From positions 25,001-89,000 of the forward strand of contig NZ_CP040021.1 of assembly GCF_005280275.1 (NCBI RefSeq): DNA of 64,000 bases. Reading direction: 5' to 3'. A model generated the notes under the pieces. It saw nothing but the letters and a program-made list of their open reading frames with translations. It was not told where the DNA came from and did no database searches. Below, one piece after another: positions 1 to 14,249 of this stretch (within the stretch, counting starts at the first letter, position 1; every line of letters starts with the position of its first letter). Source of the DNA: Salinivibrio kushneri (GTDB lineage: Bacteria > Pseudomonadota > Gammaproteobacteria > Enterobacterales > Vibrionaceae). A program made the position numbers and the translations under genes.

Positions 1-2327
<2,327 letters not shown>

Positions 2328-2440
2328 ACAACACCCAAGGGGTTTTGGGTTGGACTTAAATAAAGCCAGTTGATTGTGGCGAGAACGAACAGCTTTCTAG
2401 ATTACGTGTTTTGACTGAAAAGTGAAGACACACCAAATTT

Positions 2441-2560
2441 TGCTTGGCGACCATAGCGCTTTGGACCCACCTGACTCCATGCCGAACTCAGTAGTGAAAC
2501 GAAGCAGCGCCGATGGTAGTGTGGGGTCTCCCCATGTGAGAGTAGGACATCGCCAGGCTC
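2441..2560 (+). rRNA. rrf: 5S ribosomal RNA
   Basis: About 120 nt. The sequence matches the gammaproteobacterial 5S pattern, including CCATGCCGAACTCAG near 2477 and GATGGTAGTGTGGGG near 2512. The ends TGCTTGGCGA and TCGCCAGGC pair to close helix I. It lies 113 bp after 23S, so it is the distal part of the rRNA operon. End positions are good to a base or two. Confidence 0.96.
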
Positions 2561-2760
2561 TCATTGCTTATCTTGTTGATAGCTCGATGCTTTTGATATC
2601 TGTGATGCTCATGTATTGGCATACACTGCGCGTCTCGATTCAAAATCCTCATCGCATCAAACAAGATAATCTAATTAGAGCTTAATGTTGGGCTTTAGTT
2701 AGCAAAAATTTAAACATCAAAGCAGACTGACGTAAGACTTTGATGAGACAGAATTGGTGC

Positions 2761-2837
2761 GGAGTGGTAGTTCAGTTGGTTAGAATACCGGCCTGTCACG
2801 CCGGGGGTCGCGGGTTCGAGTCCCGTCCACTCCGCCA
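2761..2837 (+). tRNA. tRNA-Asp (GTC)
   Basis: A 77-nt cloverleaf. Acceptor GGAGTGG pairs with CCACTCC, the anticodon loop is CTGTCAC with anticodon GTC, the T arm is GGGTTCGAGTCCC, and CCA is encoded. It is very close to E. coli tRNA-Asp. It follows the rRNA operon as a distal tRNA, 200 bp after 5S. Confidence 0.97.
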
Positions 2838-2845
2838 CTACTTAG

Positions 2846-2876
2846 AAACCCTAGCTGAACAGCTGGGGTTTTTTGT
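2846..2876 (+). terminator. Intrinsic terminator of the rRNA/tRNA-Asp operon
   Basis: An imperfect hairpin built on AAACCC / GGGTTT with an inner TAGCT/AGCTG stem is followed at once by a run of T. It starts 9 nt after the tRNA CCA end. Confidence 0.85.
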
Positions 2877-2885
2877 TGTTGGTCA

Positions 2886-3001
2886 GGTTCGCCCTGCGGG
2901 CGAATGAGTCCCGCAGGGTGGCCTGCCCGTTGTCCGCAACCCCGGCCCTCCGCCACTATTTAGAAACCCTGCTAAATTTAGTAGGGTTTTTTGTTATTGG
3001 G
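2886..3001 (+). repeat. Degenerate tRNA-Asp 3'-end copy with hairpin and second terminator
   Basis: The segment 2946-2955 repeats the tRNA-Asp 3' end (CTCCGCCA). The following stretch repeats the downstream terminator region, TTAGAAACCCT...AGGGTTTTTTGTT. Pieces of the T arm (GGTTCG, GAGTCCCG) are visible upstream, interrupted by GC-rich inverted repeats: a 9-bp stem at 2892-2918, and the overlapping stem GCAGG-GTGG-CCTGC at 2913-2926. The second terminator hairpin is 2964-2993. This looks like an eroded tandem duplication of the tRNA 3' end. It has no complete cloverleaf and is not a functional tRNA. Confidence 0.7.
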
Positions 3002-3101
3002 TCGTTGGGACGATTTGCTTTATAAATAAGCGATTAAACGTCTGAAGAGTAATTGGTGGTGGTAATTTGTCGCGGGATCGCTACAATAGACACCTATCTA
3101 C

Positions 3102-3178
<77 letters not shown>

Positions 3179-3184
3179 AACACC

Positions 3185-3213
3185 AAAGCATCGACATTGT
3201 CGGTGCTTTTTTT
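3185..3213 (+). terminator. Intrinsic terminator after tRNA-Trp
   Basis: The stem AAAGCA(T)CGACA / TCGGTGCTTT is followed by a T tract and starts 6 nt after the tRNA CCA end. Confidence 0.85.
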
Positions 3214-3280
3214 GTATGTGAATTATCAAGCTTCTCGTAACCCGATGAAGGGTAGATGTGAACATGCAAACGACAAAAAA

Positions 3281-3390
3281 GCGTGTTGGGGGCTGGGTCG
3301 CCAGCCCGGTCGAATCCCTCTACCCCTGCCAAACATTAAAGCATCGACATTGCCGGTGCTTTTTTTGTATGTGAATCATTAAGCTTCTAG
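3281..3390 (+). pseudogene. tRNA-Trp 3'-half pseudogene copy with terminator
   Basis: This is a near-exact second copy of 3144-3237: the variable/T-arm start GCGTGTTGGGGG, the T-arm end and acceptor TCGAATCCCTCTACCCC, CCA, the terminator (copy at 3338-3366), and about 20 bp beyond it. The T arm is broken by about 16 extra bases that form a perfect 7-bp hairpin GGGCTGG-GTCG-CCAGCCC at 3290-3307. The 5' half (acceptor 5' strand, D arm, anticodon) is missing, so it cannot make a tRNA. It probably arose by tandem duplication of the tRNA 3' end. Confidence 0.8.
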
Positions 3391-3480
3391 CAACTCTGAC
3401 CCTCTTCCCTTTTTCTCCCTCCTGTTTCTTGTTCACATGTCGCGGTATGATGAGTTTTTACCAATCGAAAGGAGCACCCA

Positions 3481-3861
3481 GTGGTAAGCATATTGTGGGT
3501 AGGGCTTGGCGGCGCATTAGGGGCGTCCTCGCGTTTTTTAGTTTCAGAGTGGAGCGTCGCGGTGTTTGGTCGAGGATTCCCGTACGGCACCCTAATGGTT
3601 AATGTGCTGGGCTCATTAGCGATGGGGGTCTTTTTAGCGGCGATGAGCCAAGAGCTGATTGCCCCAGTGCCTTGGCGTCAACTGATTGCGATTGGCTTTT
3701 TAGGCGCGTTCACCACCTTCTCTACCTTTTCAGTGGATACCTTGCTCCTTTTTCAACATGGTGAGACGGTGAAAGCCTTGTTGAATGTGGGTCTCAATCT
3801 CGCGTTGTGCTTAAGTGCAGCCGCGATGGGCGCTTGGTTGCTAGCACGCATCACCGGTTAA
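3481..3861 (+). CDS. crcB: Fluoride ion channel CrcB/FluC
   Basis: A 126-residue inner-membrane protein of the Fluc family, whose dimers export fluoride. Four hydrophobic segments span the short chain. Family motifs are GGALGASSR at residues 10-18, GTLMVN at 36-41, and the pore motif GFLGAFTTFSTFS at 72-84. The start is GTG, chosen because AAAGGAG lies about 8 nt upstream and the chain begins at the usual family position. No fluoride riboswitch is visible in the short upstream gap. It precedes the thiamine operon but is not obviously related to it. Confidence 0.93.
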   Translation: MVSILWVGLGGALGASSRFLVSEWSVAVFGRGFPYGTLMVNVLGSLAMGVFLAAMSQELIAPVPWRQLIAIGFLGAFTTFSTFSVDTLLLFQHGETVKALLNVGLNLALCLSAAAMGAWLLARITG

Positions 3862-3922
3862 GCGAAAACATCGTGTTACGTCGCTTGTTGTTGCGGCGGT
3901 GATTTCTTATACTGGCGTTGAA

Positions 3923-6735
<2,813 letters not shown>

Positions 6736-6752
<17 letters not shown>

Positions 6753-7503
6753 ATACCTGCGTTATAGCCGGCAAATCATGCTGCCAGAGGTTGGAGAGTG
6801 CGGGCAGCAGGCACTGAGCAAGGCGCGCGTGTTAATGGTCGGTGCCGGTGGGCTAGGAACCACCGCGGGTCTCTACCTTGCAGGCGCTGGCGTGGGGCAG
6901 TTAGCGATTGCTGACTCGGACCACGTTGAGCTATCTAATTTGGCGCGTCAGGTGGCGTATCGGGATGAGCAAATCGGCACCGATAAAGCCGCAGCGCTAG
7001 CCGCTAACTTGGTCGCGCTGAATCCACATTGCCAGTGCCGAGCCATCAATGCCTATCTAGAAGGTGAACGTCTGGCGCTGGAAGTGGCGATGGCGGATGT
7101 GGTTCTCGATTGCAGTGATAATCTCGCCACTCGCCATGCAGTCAATCAAGCCTGTGTAGAGGCTGGCACGCCGTTGGTGAGCGCAGCGGCGATCGGTTGG
7201 CAAGGCCAGTTATTGGTTTATCAACCGCATAGCGCATGTTATGCGTGCGCCTTTGCGGACGTGATGTTTTCTGAACCCACGCGCTGTGCTGAAGCTGGGG
7301 TAATGGGGCCGGTAGTCGGCATGATGGCCACCGCGCAAGCGCTGGAAGGGATAAAACTGTTATTAGGGCAGGCGGTTGGGACCAATCGCTTGTCACGACT
7401 GGATGGACAAACCATGACATGGCAGCACTTTTCGCTGCCTGTGCATCCGCACTGTGCGGTTTGTCAGCCAACGCGGGAGGTAAGTGATGCAGTTAATCAT
7501 TAA
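6736..7503 (+). CDS. thiF: Sulfur carrier protein ThiS adenylyltransferase ThiF
   Basis: A 255-residue E1-like enzyme that adenylates the C-terminal glycine of ThiS before sulfur transfer. The nucleotide-binding loop GAGGLG is at residues 36-41. Structural zinc is suggested by CYAC in the middle and CAVC near the end. The start at ATG 6736 is set by AAGGAGG at 6724-6730 and by homology (MLSDSEYLRYSRQI). It overlaps thiE upstream and thiS downstream, each by 17 nt. Confidence 0.94.
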
Positions 7504-7684
7504 TGACACGCCTACTGAGGTCAATGCCACGACCGTCGCGCAACTGATTGAGGAGATGAAGGTGCCAGCCGAATCGGTCGCAGTGGCGCTAAATCAGACC
7601 ATTATTGCGCGTGATGCTTGGTCATCCACGTCACTCACCGCTGGCGATAGCTTGGCGGTCTTTCAAGCGATTGCCGGAGGATAA
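7487..7684 (+). CDS. thiS: Sulfur carrier protein ThiS
   Basis: A 65-residue ubiquitin-like sulfur carrier ending in the required Gly-Gly. ThiF activates that end and it then carries a thiocarboxylate to ThiG. ATG 7487 is preferred over GTG 7484 because GGGAGG lies at 7475-7480 and the chain then begins MQLIIND, the usual family start. It lies between thiF and thiG, with 2 nt to thiG. Confidence 0.93.
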   Translation: MQLIINDTPTEVNATTVAQLIEEMKVPAESVAVALNQTIIARDAWSSTSLTAGDSLAVFQAIAGG

Positions 7685-7686
7685 TT

Positions 7687-8460
7687 ATGTTAACCATTGC
7701 GGATACGACGTTTTCATCTCGGCTGTTAACCGGCACCGGCAAGTTTGCCAGTCGCAAGACCATGGCCGAATCACTGGCGGCCAGTGGTACTGAACTGGTC
7801 ACCATGGCGCTAAAGCGAGTCGATGTGCATGCCACACAAGACGATATTTTAACCCCGCTGCGCGAGCTAGGTGTGCGCCTGCTGCCCAATACCTCGGGGG
7901 CGAAAAATGCGCAAGAAGCGGTCTTTGCCGCACGTCTTGCTCGAGAAGCATTGGGAACGCACTGGGTGAAGCTGGAAATTCACCCCGACCCCAAGTATCT
8001 GATGCCTGATCCGATTGAAACCCTTCAAGCGGCGAAAACCCTTGTAGATGAGGGGTTTGTGGTGCTGCCATATTGTCATGCCGATCCTGTGCTGTGTAAG
8101 CGTTTGGAAGAGGTGGGATGCGCGGCGGTGATGCCCCTTGGCTCACCGATTGGCTCCAACCAAGGGCTGGCCTCAATGGCGTTTCTCGACATCATTATCG
8201 AGCAAGCTCGCGTGCCGGTGATCATTGATGCCGGCATTGGTGCACCGTCAGATGCGGCGTTAGCGATGGAGCGCGGTGCCGATGCAGTTTTGGTTAACAC
8301 CGCCATTGCCACGGCTGGCGATCCGATTGCTATGGGCGCGGCGTTTAAACAAGCGGTTGAAGCAGGACGCTGCGCGTATCAAGCTGGACTGGCGGGCACA
8401 CGCAATCACGCTCACGCGTCTAGCCCCTTAACCGCGTTTCTTGACGCTAAGGAGGCGTGA
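7687..8460 (+). CDS. thiG: Thiazole synthase ThiG
   Basis: A 257-residue TIM-barrel enzyme that builds the thiazole phosphate ring from deoxyxylulose phosphate, ThiS thiocarboxylate and the dehydroglycine made by ThiH. Lys 95 in WVKLEIHPD matches the Schiff-base lysine of the family. Other motifs are [31 protein letters not shown] and VLVNTAIA. The stop codon overlaps the thiH start by one base. Confidence 0.96.
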   Translation: MLTIADTTFSSRLLTGTGKFASRKTMAESLAASGTELVTMALKRVDVHATQDDILTPLRELGVRLLPNTSGAKNAQEAVFAARLAREALGTHWVKLEIHPDPKYLMPDPIETLQAAKTLVDEGFVVLPYCHADPVLCKRLEEVGCAAVMPLGSPIGSNQGLASMAFLDIIIEQARVPVIIDAGIGAPSDAALAMERGADAVLVNTAIATAGDPIAMGAAFKQAVEAGRCAYQAGLAGTRNHAHASSPLTAFLDAKEA

Positions 8461-9611
8461 TGAGCTTTTCTAAGCGGTGGGCGGCACTCGATTGGGATCA
8501 TCATCGCCTCTCGATTTACAGCAAAACGCGCCAAGATGTCGAGCGGGCGCTGGCTAAATCCTCGCGCAATTTGGACGATTTCGCTGCTCTGATCAGTCCT
8601 GCCGCTGAAGCCTATCTCGAGGCCATGGCTCAGCAATCTGCGGCCCTGACGCGGCAGCGGTTTGGCTACACCATGGGGTTTTATATTCCGCTGTATCTCT
8701 CCAATTTGTGCGCTAACGTGTGTACCTATTGCGGTTTTTCGATGGAAAACCGAATCAAACGGCGCACGCTGGATGAAGCCGAGATCGCCGCCGAGTGTGA
8801 AGCGATCAAAAAAATGGGCTTTGACAGTGTGCTCTTGGTGACCGGTGAGCATGAAACCAAGGTGGGACTCGAGTATTTTCTCCGCGCCTTACCCGTGGTG
8901 AAGCAATACTTTCATCATGTGGCGATGGAGGTGCAGCCGCTGGATACCGAGGCGTATCGCGCCTTGGTGGCACAGGGGGTGGATGCGGTGATGGTGTACC
9001 AAGAAACCTACCACGCTCCAACCTATGGGGAACACCACAAGCGCGGGAATAAAACCGACTTTCACTACCGGCTGCAAACCCCAGATAGGTTGGCACAAGC
9101 AGGGGTCGATAAGATTGGGCTCGGCGCCTTGATTGGCCTTGAGGACTGGCGCACCGACAGCTTTTTTACCGCCCAGCATCTCGATTATTTGGAAAAGCAA
9201 TATTGGCAAAGCCGCTATTCGCTATCTTTTCCGCGCTTACGCCCTTGCGCGGGGGCGCTGCAGCCGAAATCGGTGATGACGGATAAGCAGCTGGTTCAGC
9301 TGATTTGTGCCTATCGGTTGTGGAATCCGCAGGTAGAGCTGTCGCTATCGACACGCGAGTCACCTCACTTTCGCGACAATGTGTTGCCGCTTGGTGTCAC
9401 GAGCTTATCCGCGGCGTCAAAAACCCAACCGGGCGGTTATGCCAACCCTGAGCCACAATTGGAGCAGTTTGCCATCAGTGATGAACGTAGCGCGGCAGAG
9501 GTGGCCGCCAGCGTCCGTGCCCTCGGGTTTGAGGTGGTATGGAAAGATTGGGATAACATCTACGATATCGCGCGTCAGGCGCAAATGGCTTCACAAACGG
9601 CAGCGGGTTAG
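8460..9611 (+). CDS. thiH: 2-iminoacetate synthase ThiH (tyrosine lyase)
   Basis: A 383-residue radical-SAM enzyme that cleaves tyrosine to dehydroglycine for ThiG. The cluster motif is C84-X3-C88-X2-C91 (CANVCTYC). A ThiH/BATS-type C-terminal half with SLSTRESPHFRDN follows. ATG 8460 was preferred over GTG 8457 because AAGGAGG at 8450-8455 would be too close to the GTG. This is the last thi gene here; thiD, thiI and thiL are not in the window. Confidence 0.95.
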   Translation: MSFSKRWAALDWDHHRLSIYSKTRQDVERALAKSSRNLDDFAALISPAAEAYLEAMAQQSAALTRQRFGYTMGFYIPLYLSNLCANVCTYCGFSMENRIKRRTLDEAEIAAECEAIKKMGFDSVLLVTGEHETKVGLEYFLRALPVVKQYFHHVAMEVQPLDTEAYRALVAQGVDAVMVYQETYHAPTYGEHHKRGNKTDFHYRLQTPDRLAQAGVDKIGLGALIGLEDWRTDSFFTAQHLDYLEKQYWQSRYSLSFPRLRPCAGALQPKSVMTDKQLVQLICAYRLWNPQVELSLSTRESPHFRDNVLPLGVTSLSAASKTQPGGYANPEPQLEQFAISDERSAAEVAASVRALGFEVVWKDWDNIYDIARQAQMASQTAAG

Positions 9612-9624
9612 CGACAATGCGGGC

Positions 9625-9855
9625 ATGAAACGTATTACTGTATATGTGGGCCCGCGCTGTCCTCACTGTGAGGCGGCCAAAGCTTACTTGGATAAAAAAG
9701 GGCTGCGTTATCGTGTTGTCGATACGGCCACGCCCAAAGGCAAGAAGCTGCTGGCAGCAACAGGCTCGCGGGGTGTCCCGGTGATTTGCATTGGCGATAC
9801 CACCTTGCGCGGCTTTTCGCCTAAAGCGGTCGAGAAAGCCCTGAAAGGGGAATAA
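9625..9855 (+). CDS. Small glutaredoxin-family protein
   Basis: A 76-residue thioredoxin-fold protein with active site C12-P-H-C15 and the cis-proline segment GVPVICIGD, followed by GFSP. This length and layout fit the short glutaredoxin/NrdH-like class, which uses glutathione or a reductase to reduce disulfides. The start at ATG 9625 gives the standard beta strand MKRITVYVGPRC. It lies 13 nt after thiH and may be cotranscribed with the thiamine genes, though its partner is unknown. Confidence 0.85.
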   Translation: MKRITVYVGPRCPHCEAAKAYLDKKGLRYRVVDTATPKGKKLLAATGSRGVPVICIGDTTLRGFSPKAVEKALKGE

Positions 9856-9888
9856 AAAAGCGTCCAATCGGACGCTTTTTGTTTTTTT
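9855..9888. terminator. Bidirectional intrinsic terminator
   Basis: The perfect stem AAAAAGCGTCC / GGACGCTTTTT with loop AATC has T runs on both strands. It ends the thi/glutaredoxin transcript and the convergent aminopeptidase transcript. Confidence 0.9.
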
Positions 9889-9908
9889 ATACTTAGTGAA
9901 GAGGCGAC

Positions 9909-11696
9909 TTAACGGCTTAGCGGCGCGGTCGCTTGTTTTAACCAAGCTTGGTCTTGCTCATCTAAAGATGGGCTAACTTCATCCCACACGGTTTGATGAT
10001 AGCGATTCCACCACTGGATTTCTGCCTCGCTGAGCAAGCTCACATCGACCAAACGACGATCGATCGGTGCACGCGTGAGTGAGGCAAACCCGAGCATCGT
10101 CATGTCGCCCTCGGTGGGCTTTTCTTCAATCAACTCGAGGTTTTCAATCCGGATCCCAAACGCCTCGGCGCGGTAGTAGCCCGGCTCGTTTGACACCACC
10201 ATGCCCGGCAATAGCGCGACGCTATTGGGCGCTTTGGAAATGCGCTGCGGACCCTCGTGCACGTCCAAGAAATGCCCGACACCGTGACCGGTGCCATGGT
10301 CAAAATCATAGCCGTGTTGCCACAAATACTGGCGTGCTAAGGCATCAAGCTGGCTGCCTGAGGTGCCTTTCGGGAACAGCGCGGTGGCCAGCGCAATATG
10401 CCCTTTCAGCACCAGCGTGAAGGCCTTTTTGATCTCAGCGCTGCATTCGCCCACCGGCACGGTACGGGTAATGTCCGTGGTGCCGTCATAGTATTGGCCG
10501 CCAGAGTCGACCAAGTAGACGTTGTTGCTCTCAATCACGCTCGGTTTGGGCTGATTGTTGTGGTTGTAGTGGCACATAGCGGCGTTGCCACCGGCGGCGG
10601 AAATGGTATCAAAGCTTAAGTCGACCAGTTGATCGTCTTGTTGGCGGAATTGATACAGGGTGTCTGCGAGCACGGCTTCATCAGGGCGTTCACCGGCGTC
10701 GACTTGACGGTCAAACCAGGCCAAAAAGCGAGTAACGGCAACACCATCGCGCACGTGACAGGCACGCATGCCTGCGATTTCTTGCGGATTTTTGGCTGCC
10801 TTTTCAAGCGCACACGGGTCTTGCGCTTCCACCACGGTGACTTGCGCTTGTTGGAGGGTGTCCAGTGTCCAGGCATTGGCACCGTTTGGATCGACCAATA
10901 CACGTTGACCCGTCAGCGCTTGCAGGGCATCAACCAGGCTGTCTGGGTGCGCGACGCTCACGCCTTCGCCCACATGTGCGTCAAAGCCTTCGGGGAGACG
11001 GTCAGGGTCGATAAACACGGTGACGTCACCAGATTGCTTGATAATCGCTTGGGTCAGCACCACCGGCAAGCGTGGGATGTCGCGACCACGGATATTGAGC
11101 AGCCAACAGACGGCATCGGGTTGAGTGAGTACCGCGGCATCAAGACTCTGATCGGCCAGCTGCTGTCCAATGGTTTGACGTTTATCCAAGCTGGCGCGGC
11201 CGGTTTTCTCTTCACCCAGTAAAATGGCAGGGCTATTAAGCGGGGCGGGGCGATCGTCCCACAGGCTTTCAATCGGGTTTTGCTCAACGCTCACCAGTTT
11301 CAAAGCCCCATCCAGCGCACGTTGGGTGCGTTTGTACCAAGCGGCACTATGCATGCGAGCGTCGATAGCCAGCTTGGCACCCTTGGGTAATTGTTGCTGG
11401 GCCCATTGCACCGGTGGTTCATCAATCAGATGGCAGTAGTCAAACAGGCCGGCGGGGACTTGCTTACGGACTTGAACCACATAGCGGCCATCAACAAAAA
11501 TCGCCGCCTTGTCGCGGGTGATCACCGCGGCCCCTGCGGAGCCGGTAAAGCCGGTTGCCCAATGCAGGCGCTCATTGTGCTCAGGCACGTATTCGCCGAG
11601 GTATTCGTCTTCGTGGGGGATGAGTAAGGCGTCATAGTCGTGTTGAGCCAGCCAGTGTCTTAGCTGCTCAATACGCTTGGTAAGGGTCGCGTCCAT
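9909..11696 (-). CDS. Xaa-Pro aminopeptidase, M24B family
   Basis: A 595-residue cytoplasmic metallopeptidase that removes N-terminal residues preceding proline. The long form has two creatinase-like N-terminal domains and a C-terminal pita-bread catalytic domain. Metal ligands are visible as the two Asp of VDSGGQYYDGTTD, the His of GTGHGVGHFLDVHEG, and the Glu residues of NEPGYY and RIENLELI. It is about the length of eukaryotic-type aminopeptidase P1 rather than the shorter E. coli PepP. It stands alone, convergent with the thi operon. Confidence 0.92.
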   Translation of the reverse strand: MDATLTKRIEQLRHWLAQHDYDALLIPHEDEYLGEYVPEHNERLHWATGFTGSAGAAVITRDKAAIFVDGRYVVQVRKQVPAGLFDYCHLIDEPPVQWAQQQLPKGAKLAIDARMHSAAWYKRTQRALDGALKLVSVEQNPIESLWDDRPAPLNSPAILLGEEKTGRASLDKRQTIGQQLADQSLDAAVLTQPDAVCWLLNIRGRDIPRLPVVLTQAIIKQSGDVTVFIDPDRLPEGFDAHVGEGVSVAHPDSLVDALQALTGQRVLVDPNGANAWTLDTLQQAQVTVVEAQDPCALEKAAKNPQEIAGMRACHVRDGVAVTRFLAWFDRQVDAGERPDEAVLADTLYQFRQQDDQLVDLSFDTISAAGGNAAMCHYNHNNQPKPSVIESNNVYLVDSGGQYYDGTTDITRTVPVGECSAEIKKAFTLVLKGHIALATALFPKGTSGSQLDALARQYLWQHGYDFDHGTGHGVGHFLDVHEGPQRISKAPNSVALLPGMVVSNEPGYYRAEAFGIRIENLELIEEKPTEGDMTMLGFASLTRAPIDRRLVDVSLLSEAEIQWWNRYHQTVWDEVSPSLDEQDQAWLKQATAPLSR

Positions 11697-11758
11697 TATT
11701 CTTCCTTCTTTAAATTGGGTGAACTTGCCATGTTCGGCCTCGCGTAAAAACCCGTGGA

Positions 11759-12739
11759 TTAGACCCTAGCGCGATGGGCGATAGGTTGCAATTTTGCCGG
11801 GCTAAACTGCTGACAGCGCGAAATAATCAAGGCTTTCAGCCATTGGTGCCCCGGGTCATTTTCTTGATTTTGATGCCAAAACAAGGTGTACGCCATTGGC
11901 GGGATTGGCGTCGGTAACGGCCGCACCACCAAATTGAGCGACGCGGCAATATAATGCGCAAACTGGCTTGGTGAGGTAAACACCAGGTCGGTATAGGTAC
12001 ACAGGCTCGCCGCACTATTGAAATCTGGCACGTACATGGCAATGTCACGCTCAATATTACGCTCTGCCAGTTTATAGTCCAACAGCCAGCGGTCATTCCC
12101 GTCACACTTCACCTGTACATGTCGCAGTCCAAGGTAACGCGCTTCATCCCATGGGCCCTTGAGCGCTGGGTGATCAGCGCGCATCAACACACACTGGTGA
12201 TCTTGGCAAAGCTCTTGGTAGCGCACACCCTTGGGCGGCATCATGGTCAGCATGGCATCGGCGGGATTTAAATCTTTACCGGTAATGCCAAAGTCGATAT
12301 TGCCGCGGGCGAGACCATCAAAGGTGGTTTGATCCCAAGCGGCGGTATTAAGGGTGATAGCTGGCGCCGCTTCCAGCATATCGCCAATAAACTGTGGCAA
12401 CAGCAATGGATAGGCGCTCTCGACGAGGGCAAAGCGAAAACAGCGATCGCTTAAGTGCGGCTGAAAGTGGTCGGGCTCGGTCATCGCCGCAACATCATTG
12501 AGTAAAGCCCGTAATTTCGCTTGTAAGGCTTGCGCGCGAACCGTGGGTTTGAGCCCGTGGGCTGCTCGAGTAAAAAGTGGATCGTTAAATTGTGCTCTGA
12601 GTCGGGCTAAGTTTTTACTCACTGCCGATTGGCTGAGATGCAGGCGTTTTGCCGTGCCCGTGACATTGCACTCTTCTAAAAGCACATGTAGGCACACCAA
12701 TAAATTGAGGTCGGTGCGCTGCAGCTGGTCCAAATCCAT
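11759..12739 (-). CDS. LysR-family transcriptional regulator
   Basis: A 326-residue regulator. The N-terminal winged helix-turn-helix covers about residues 8-67 (LNLLVCLHVLLEECNVTGTAKRL then SQSAVSKNLARLR). The remainder is a periplasmic-binding-like effector domain. It is divergent from the MFS exporter gene with about 98 bp between the starts, the classic arrangement for a LysR protein controlling its neighbour. The ligand cannot be told from sequence. Confidence 0.9.
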   Translation of the reverse strand: MDLDQLQRTDLNLLVCLHVLLEECNVTGTAKRLHLSQSAVSKNLARLRAQFNDPLFTRAAHGLKPTVRAQALQAKLRALLNDVAAMTEPDHFQPHLSDRCFRFALVESAYPLLLPQFIGDMLEAAPAITLNTAAWDQTTFDGLARGNIDFGITGKDLNPADAMLTMMPPKGVRYQELCQDHQCVLMRADHPALKGPWDEARYLGLRHVQVKCDGNDRWLLDYKLAERNIERDIAMYVPDFNSAASLCTYTDLVFTSPSQFAHYIAASLNLVVRPLPTPIPPMAYTLFWHQNQENDPGHQWLKALIISRCQQFSPAKLQPIAHRARV

Positions 12740-12837
12740 TGCTGGTATTCTCCTTGGGAATAACTGCTTTTACTATAAACCATTATGGCTCATACCCTGA
12801 AGCCACTATACTACGTGCCTGTATAGAGGAGTAACCC

Positions 12838-14043
12838 ATGTCACACACTGACTCACCGACATCAAATCGCTTACTGGTCGCCTTAATGGTGTTACTGGTG
12901 CTGTTTAGCCCGATGGCGATTGATATTTACCTGCCTGCATTACCGTATATGGCAGGTGACTTTAATGTGAGCCCAACCTTGGCGCAAGATACCGTCACTT
13001 GGTTTATGTTTAGTTTGGGTTTGGGCCAGCTGTTTGCGGGGCCATTGGCTGACCGCTTTGGCCGTAAGCCTGTCGCGATCATTGGTATTTCACTATACGG
13101 TCTTAGCTCGCTGATGGCGTGGCTCGCCACCTCGATGGATATGATGCTGGTGGCGCGTTTGCTACAAGGTTTTGGTGCATGTGCGACGTCCGTGTGTGCG
13201 TTTGCGGCAGTGCGTGACCGCTTTGGTGCAGAGCGCAGCGGCCATATGATTAGCTATCTCAATGGTGCGATTTGCTTTGTGCCCGCCTTGGCCCCGCTAC
13301 TGGGTAGCTGGCTCACGCAAATGTTTGATTGGCGCGCTAACTTCACCTTTATGCTCGGTTATGCGGCATTGGGCTTGGTCTTGGTCAGCGTATTTTTGCC
13401 TGAGACGCGCCCGACACATACAGATAACGCTGGGCGCTTATTCAGCTTACGTCGGTATTGGCAGGTGCTACGCGTGCCGACATTTACCTATCACATTATT
13501 CTTTGCATGCTGGCGATGGCGGTGATCTTAGCCTACGTCACCTCCGCGCCCGTCTTGCTGATGGATAGGTATGGTATTTCCATGAACAGCTTCACTTTTT
13601 GGTTCGGTGCCAACGCGGCATTAAACATTGCCGCCGCGATGTTAGCGCCGCGCTATATGCAAAAATTTGGTAGCCGCCGCGCGCTCAATATTGGCTTGAT
13701 GATGCTGGTCGGCTCAGGCGGGCTGATGCTGGCATTAAGCCCCATCGCTGCCCCCTGGGCCTTTATGTTACCCATTTTTACCTCGTCATTCGGCTTTGCT
13801 TGGGTGTTGGGCGCGTCAGCGGGCGCGGCATTAGCCCCGTTTTCTGATCGTGCCGGCACAGCGGCAGCCTTGTTGGGATTGTTCCAAATGAGTGGCGCAG
13901 GTCTGCTGGTTAGCCTGACTCAGCGTTTAGGTTTATCCGCCAGTGATTTAATGACCGTGCATATGTGGTTGCTGCTACCTGGCTTAATTATTTTGTGGTC
14001 ACCGAAAGGTAAGCAATGGCATGGGAAAGCAGTAAGAGATTAA
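12838..14043 (+). CDS. MFS multidrug efflux transporter, Bcr/CflA type
   Basis: A 401-residue inner-membrane proton antiporter with about 12 transmembrane helices. The start MDIYLP-like segment (MAIDIYLPALPYM) and the loop motif GPLADRFGRKP between helices 2 and 3 mark the Bcr/CflA drug-export subfamily. An RBS-like GAGGAG lies 7 nt before the ATG. Regulation by the divergent LysR gene is an inference from the layout. Confidence 0.9.
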   Translation: MSHTDSPTSNRLLVALMVLLVLFSPMAIDIYLPALPYMAGDFNVSPTLAQDTVTWFMFSLGLGQLFAGPLADRFGRKPVAIIGISLYGLSSLMAWLATSMDMMLVARLLQGFGACATSVCAFAAVRDRFGAERSGHMISYLNGAICFVPALAPLLGSWLTQMFDWRANFTFMLGYAALGLVLVSVFLPETRPTHTDNAGRLFSLRRYWQVLRVPTFTYHIILCMLAMAVILAYVTSAPVLLMDRYGISMNSFTFWFGANAALNIAAAMLAPRYMQKFGSRRALNIGLMMLVGSGGLMLALSPIAAPWAFMLPIFTSSFGFAWVLGASAGAALAPFSDRAGTAAALLGLFQMSGAGLLVSLTQRLGLSASDLMTVHMWLLLPGLIILWSPKGKQWHGKAVRD

Positions 14044-14127
14044 ATAATCAGTAAAAACGACAATTCAGTTGGCAAATATAATAAGACGTGCAAAACGCTG
14101 GGGTCTCGACAACCCATTATCCCTTTT

Positions 14128-14153
14128 CGCTGGCTTCGGCCAGCGTTTTTTTA
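14128..14153 (+). terminator. Intrinsic terminator after MFS gene
   Basis: The 7-bp stem CGCTGGC / GCCAGCG with loop TTCG is followed by a T tract. It is about 85 bp after the stop codon. Confidence 0.85.
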
Positions 14154-14249
14154 TTTTGCTAAAAACCCCAAATTGAGAGTATATTTACTGAGCAAACCAA
14201 ATTAATGCTCATTCCTTATCGTTTTATATCCAAAGGTCAGTTACACACT

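Noticed and set aside
3390-3480. Fluoride riboswitch before crcB
   Set aside because: I looked for the conserved aptamer and did not see it; the gap is short and T/C-rich.
9379-9624. Extended N-terminus for the glutaredoxin
   Set aside because: It overlaps thiH and lacks a thioredoxin-fold strand; the standard start is ATG 9625.
10629-11222. 197-residue plus-strand frame across the aminopeptidase
   Set aside because: It is antisense to a clear M24 peptidase and has no recognisable domain.
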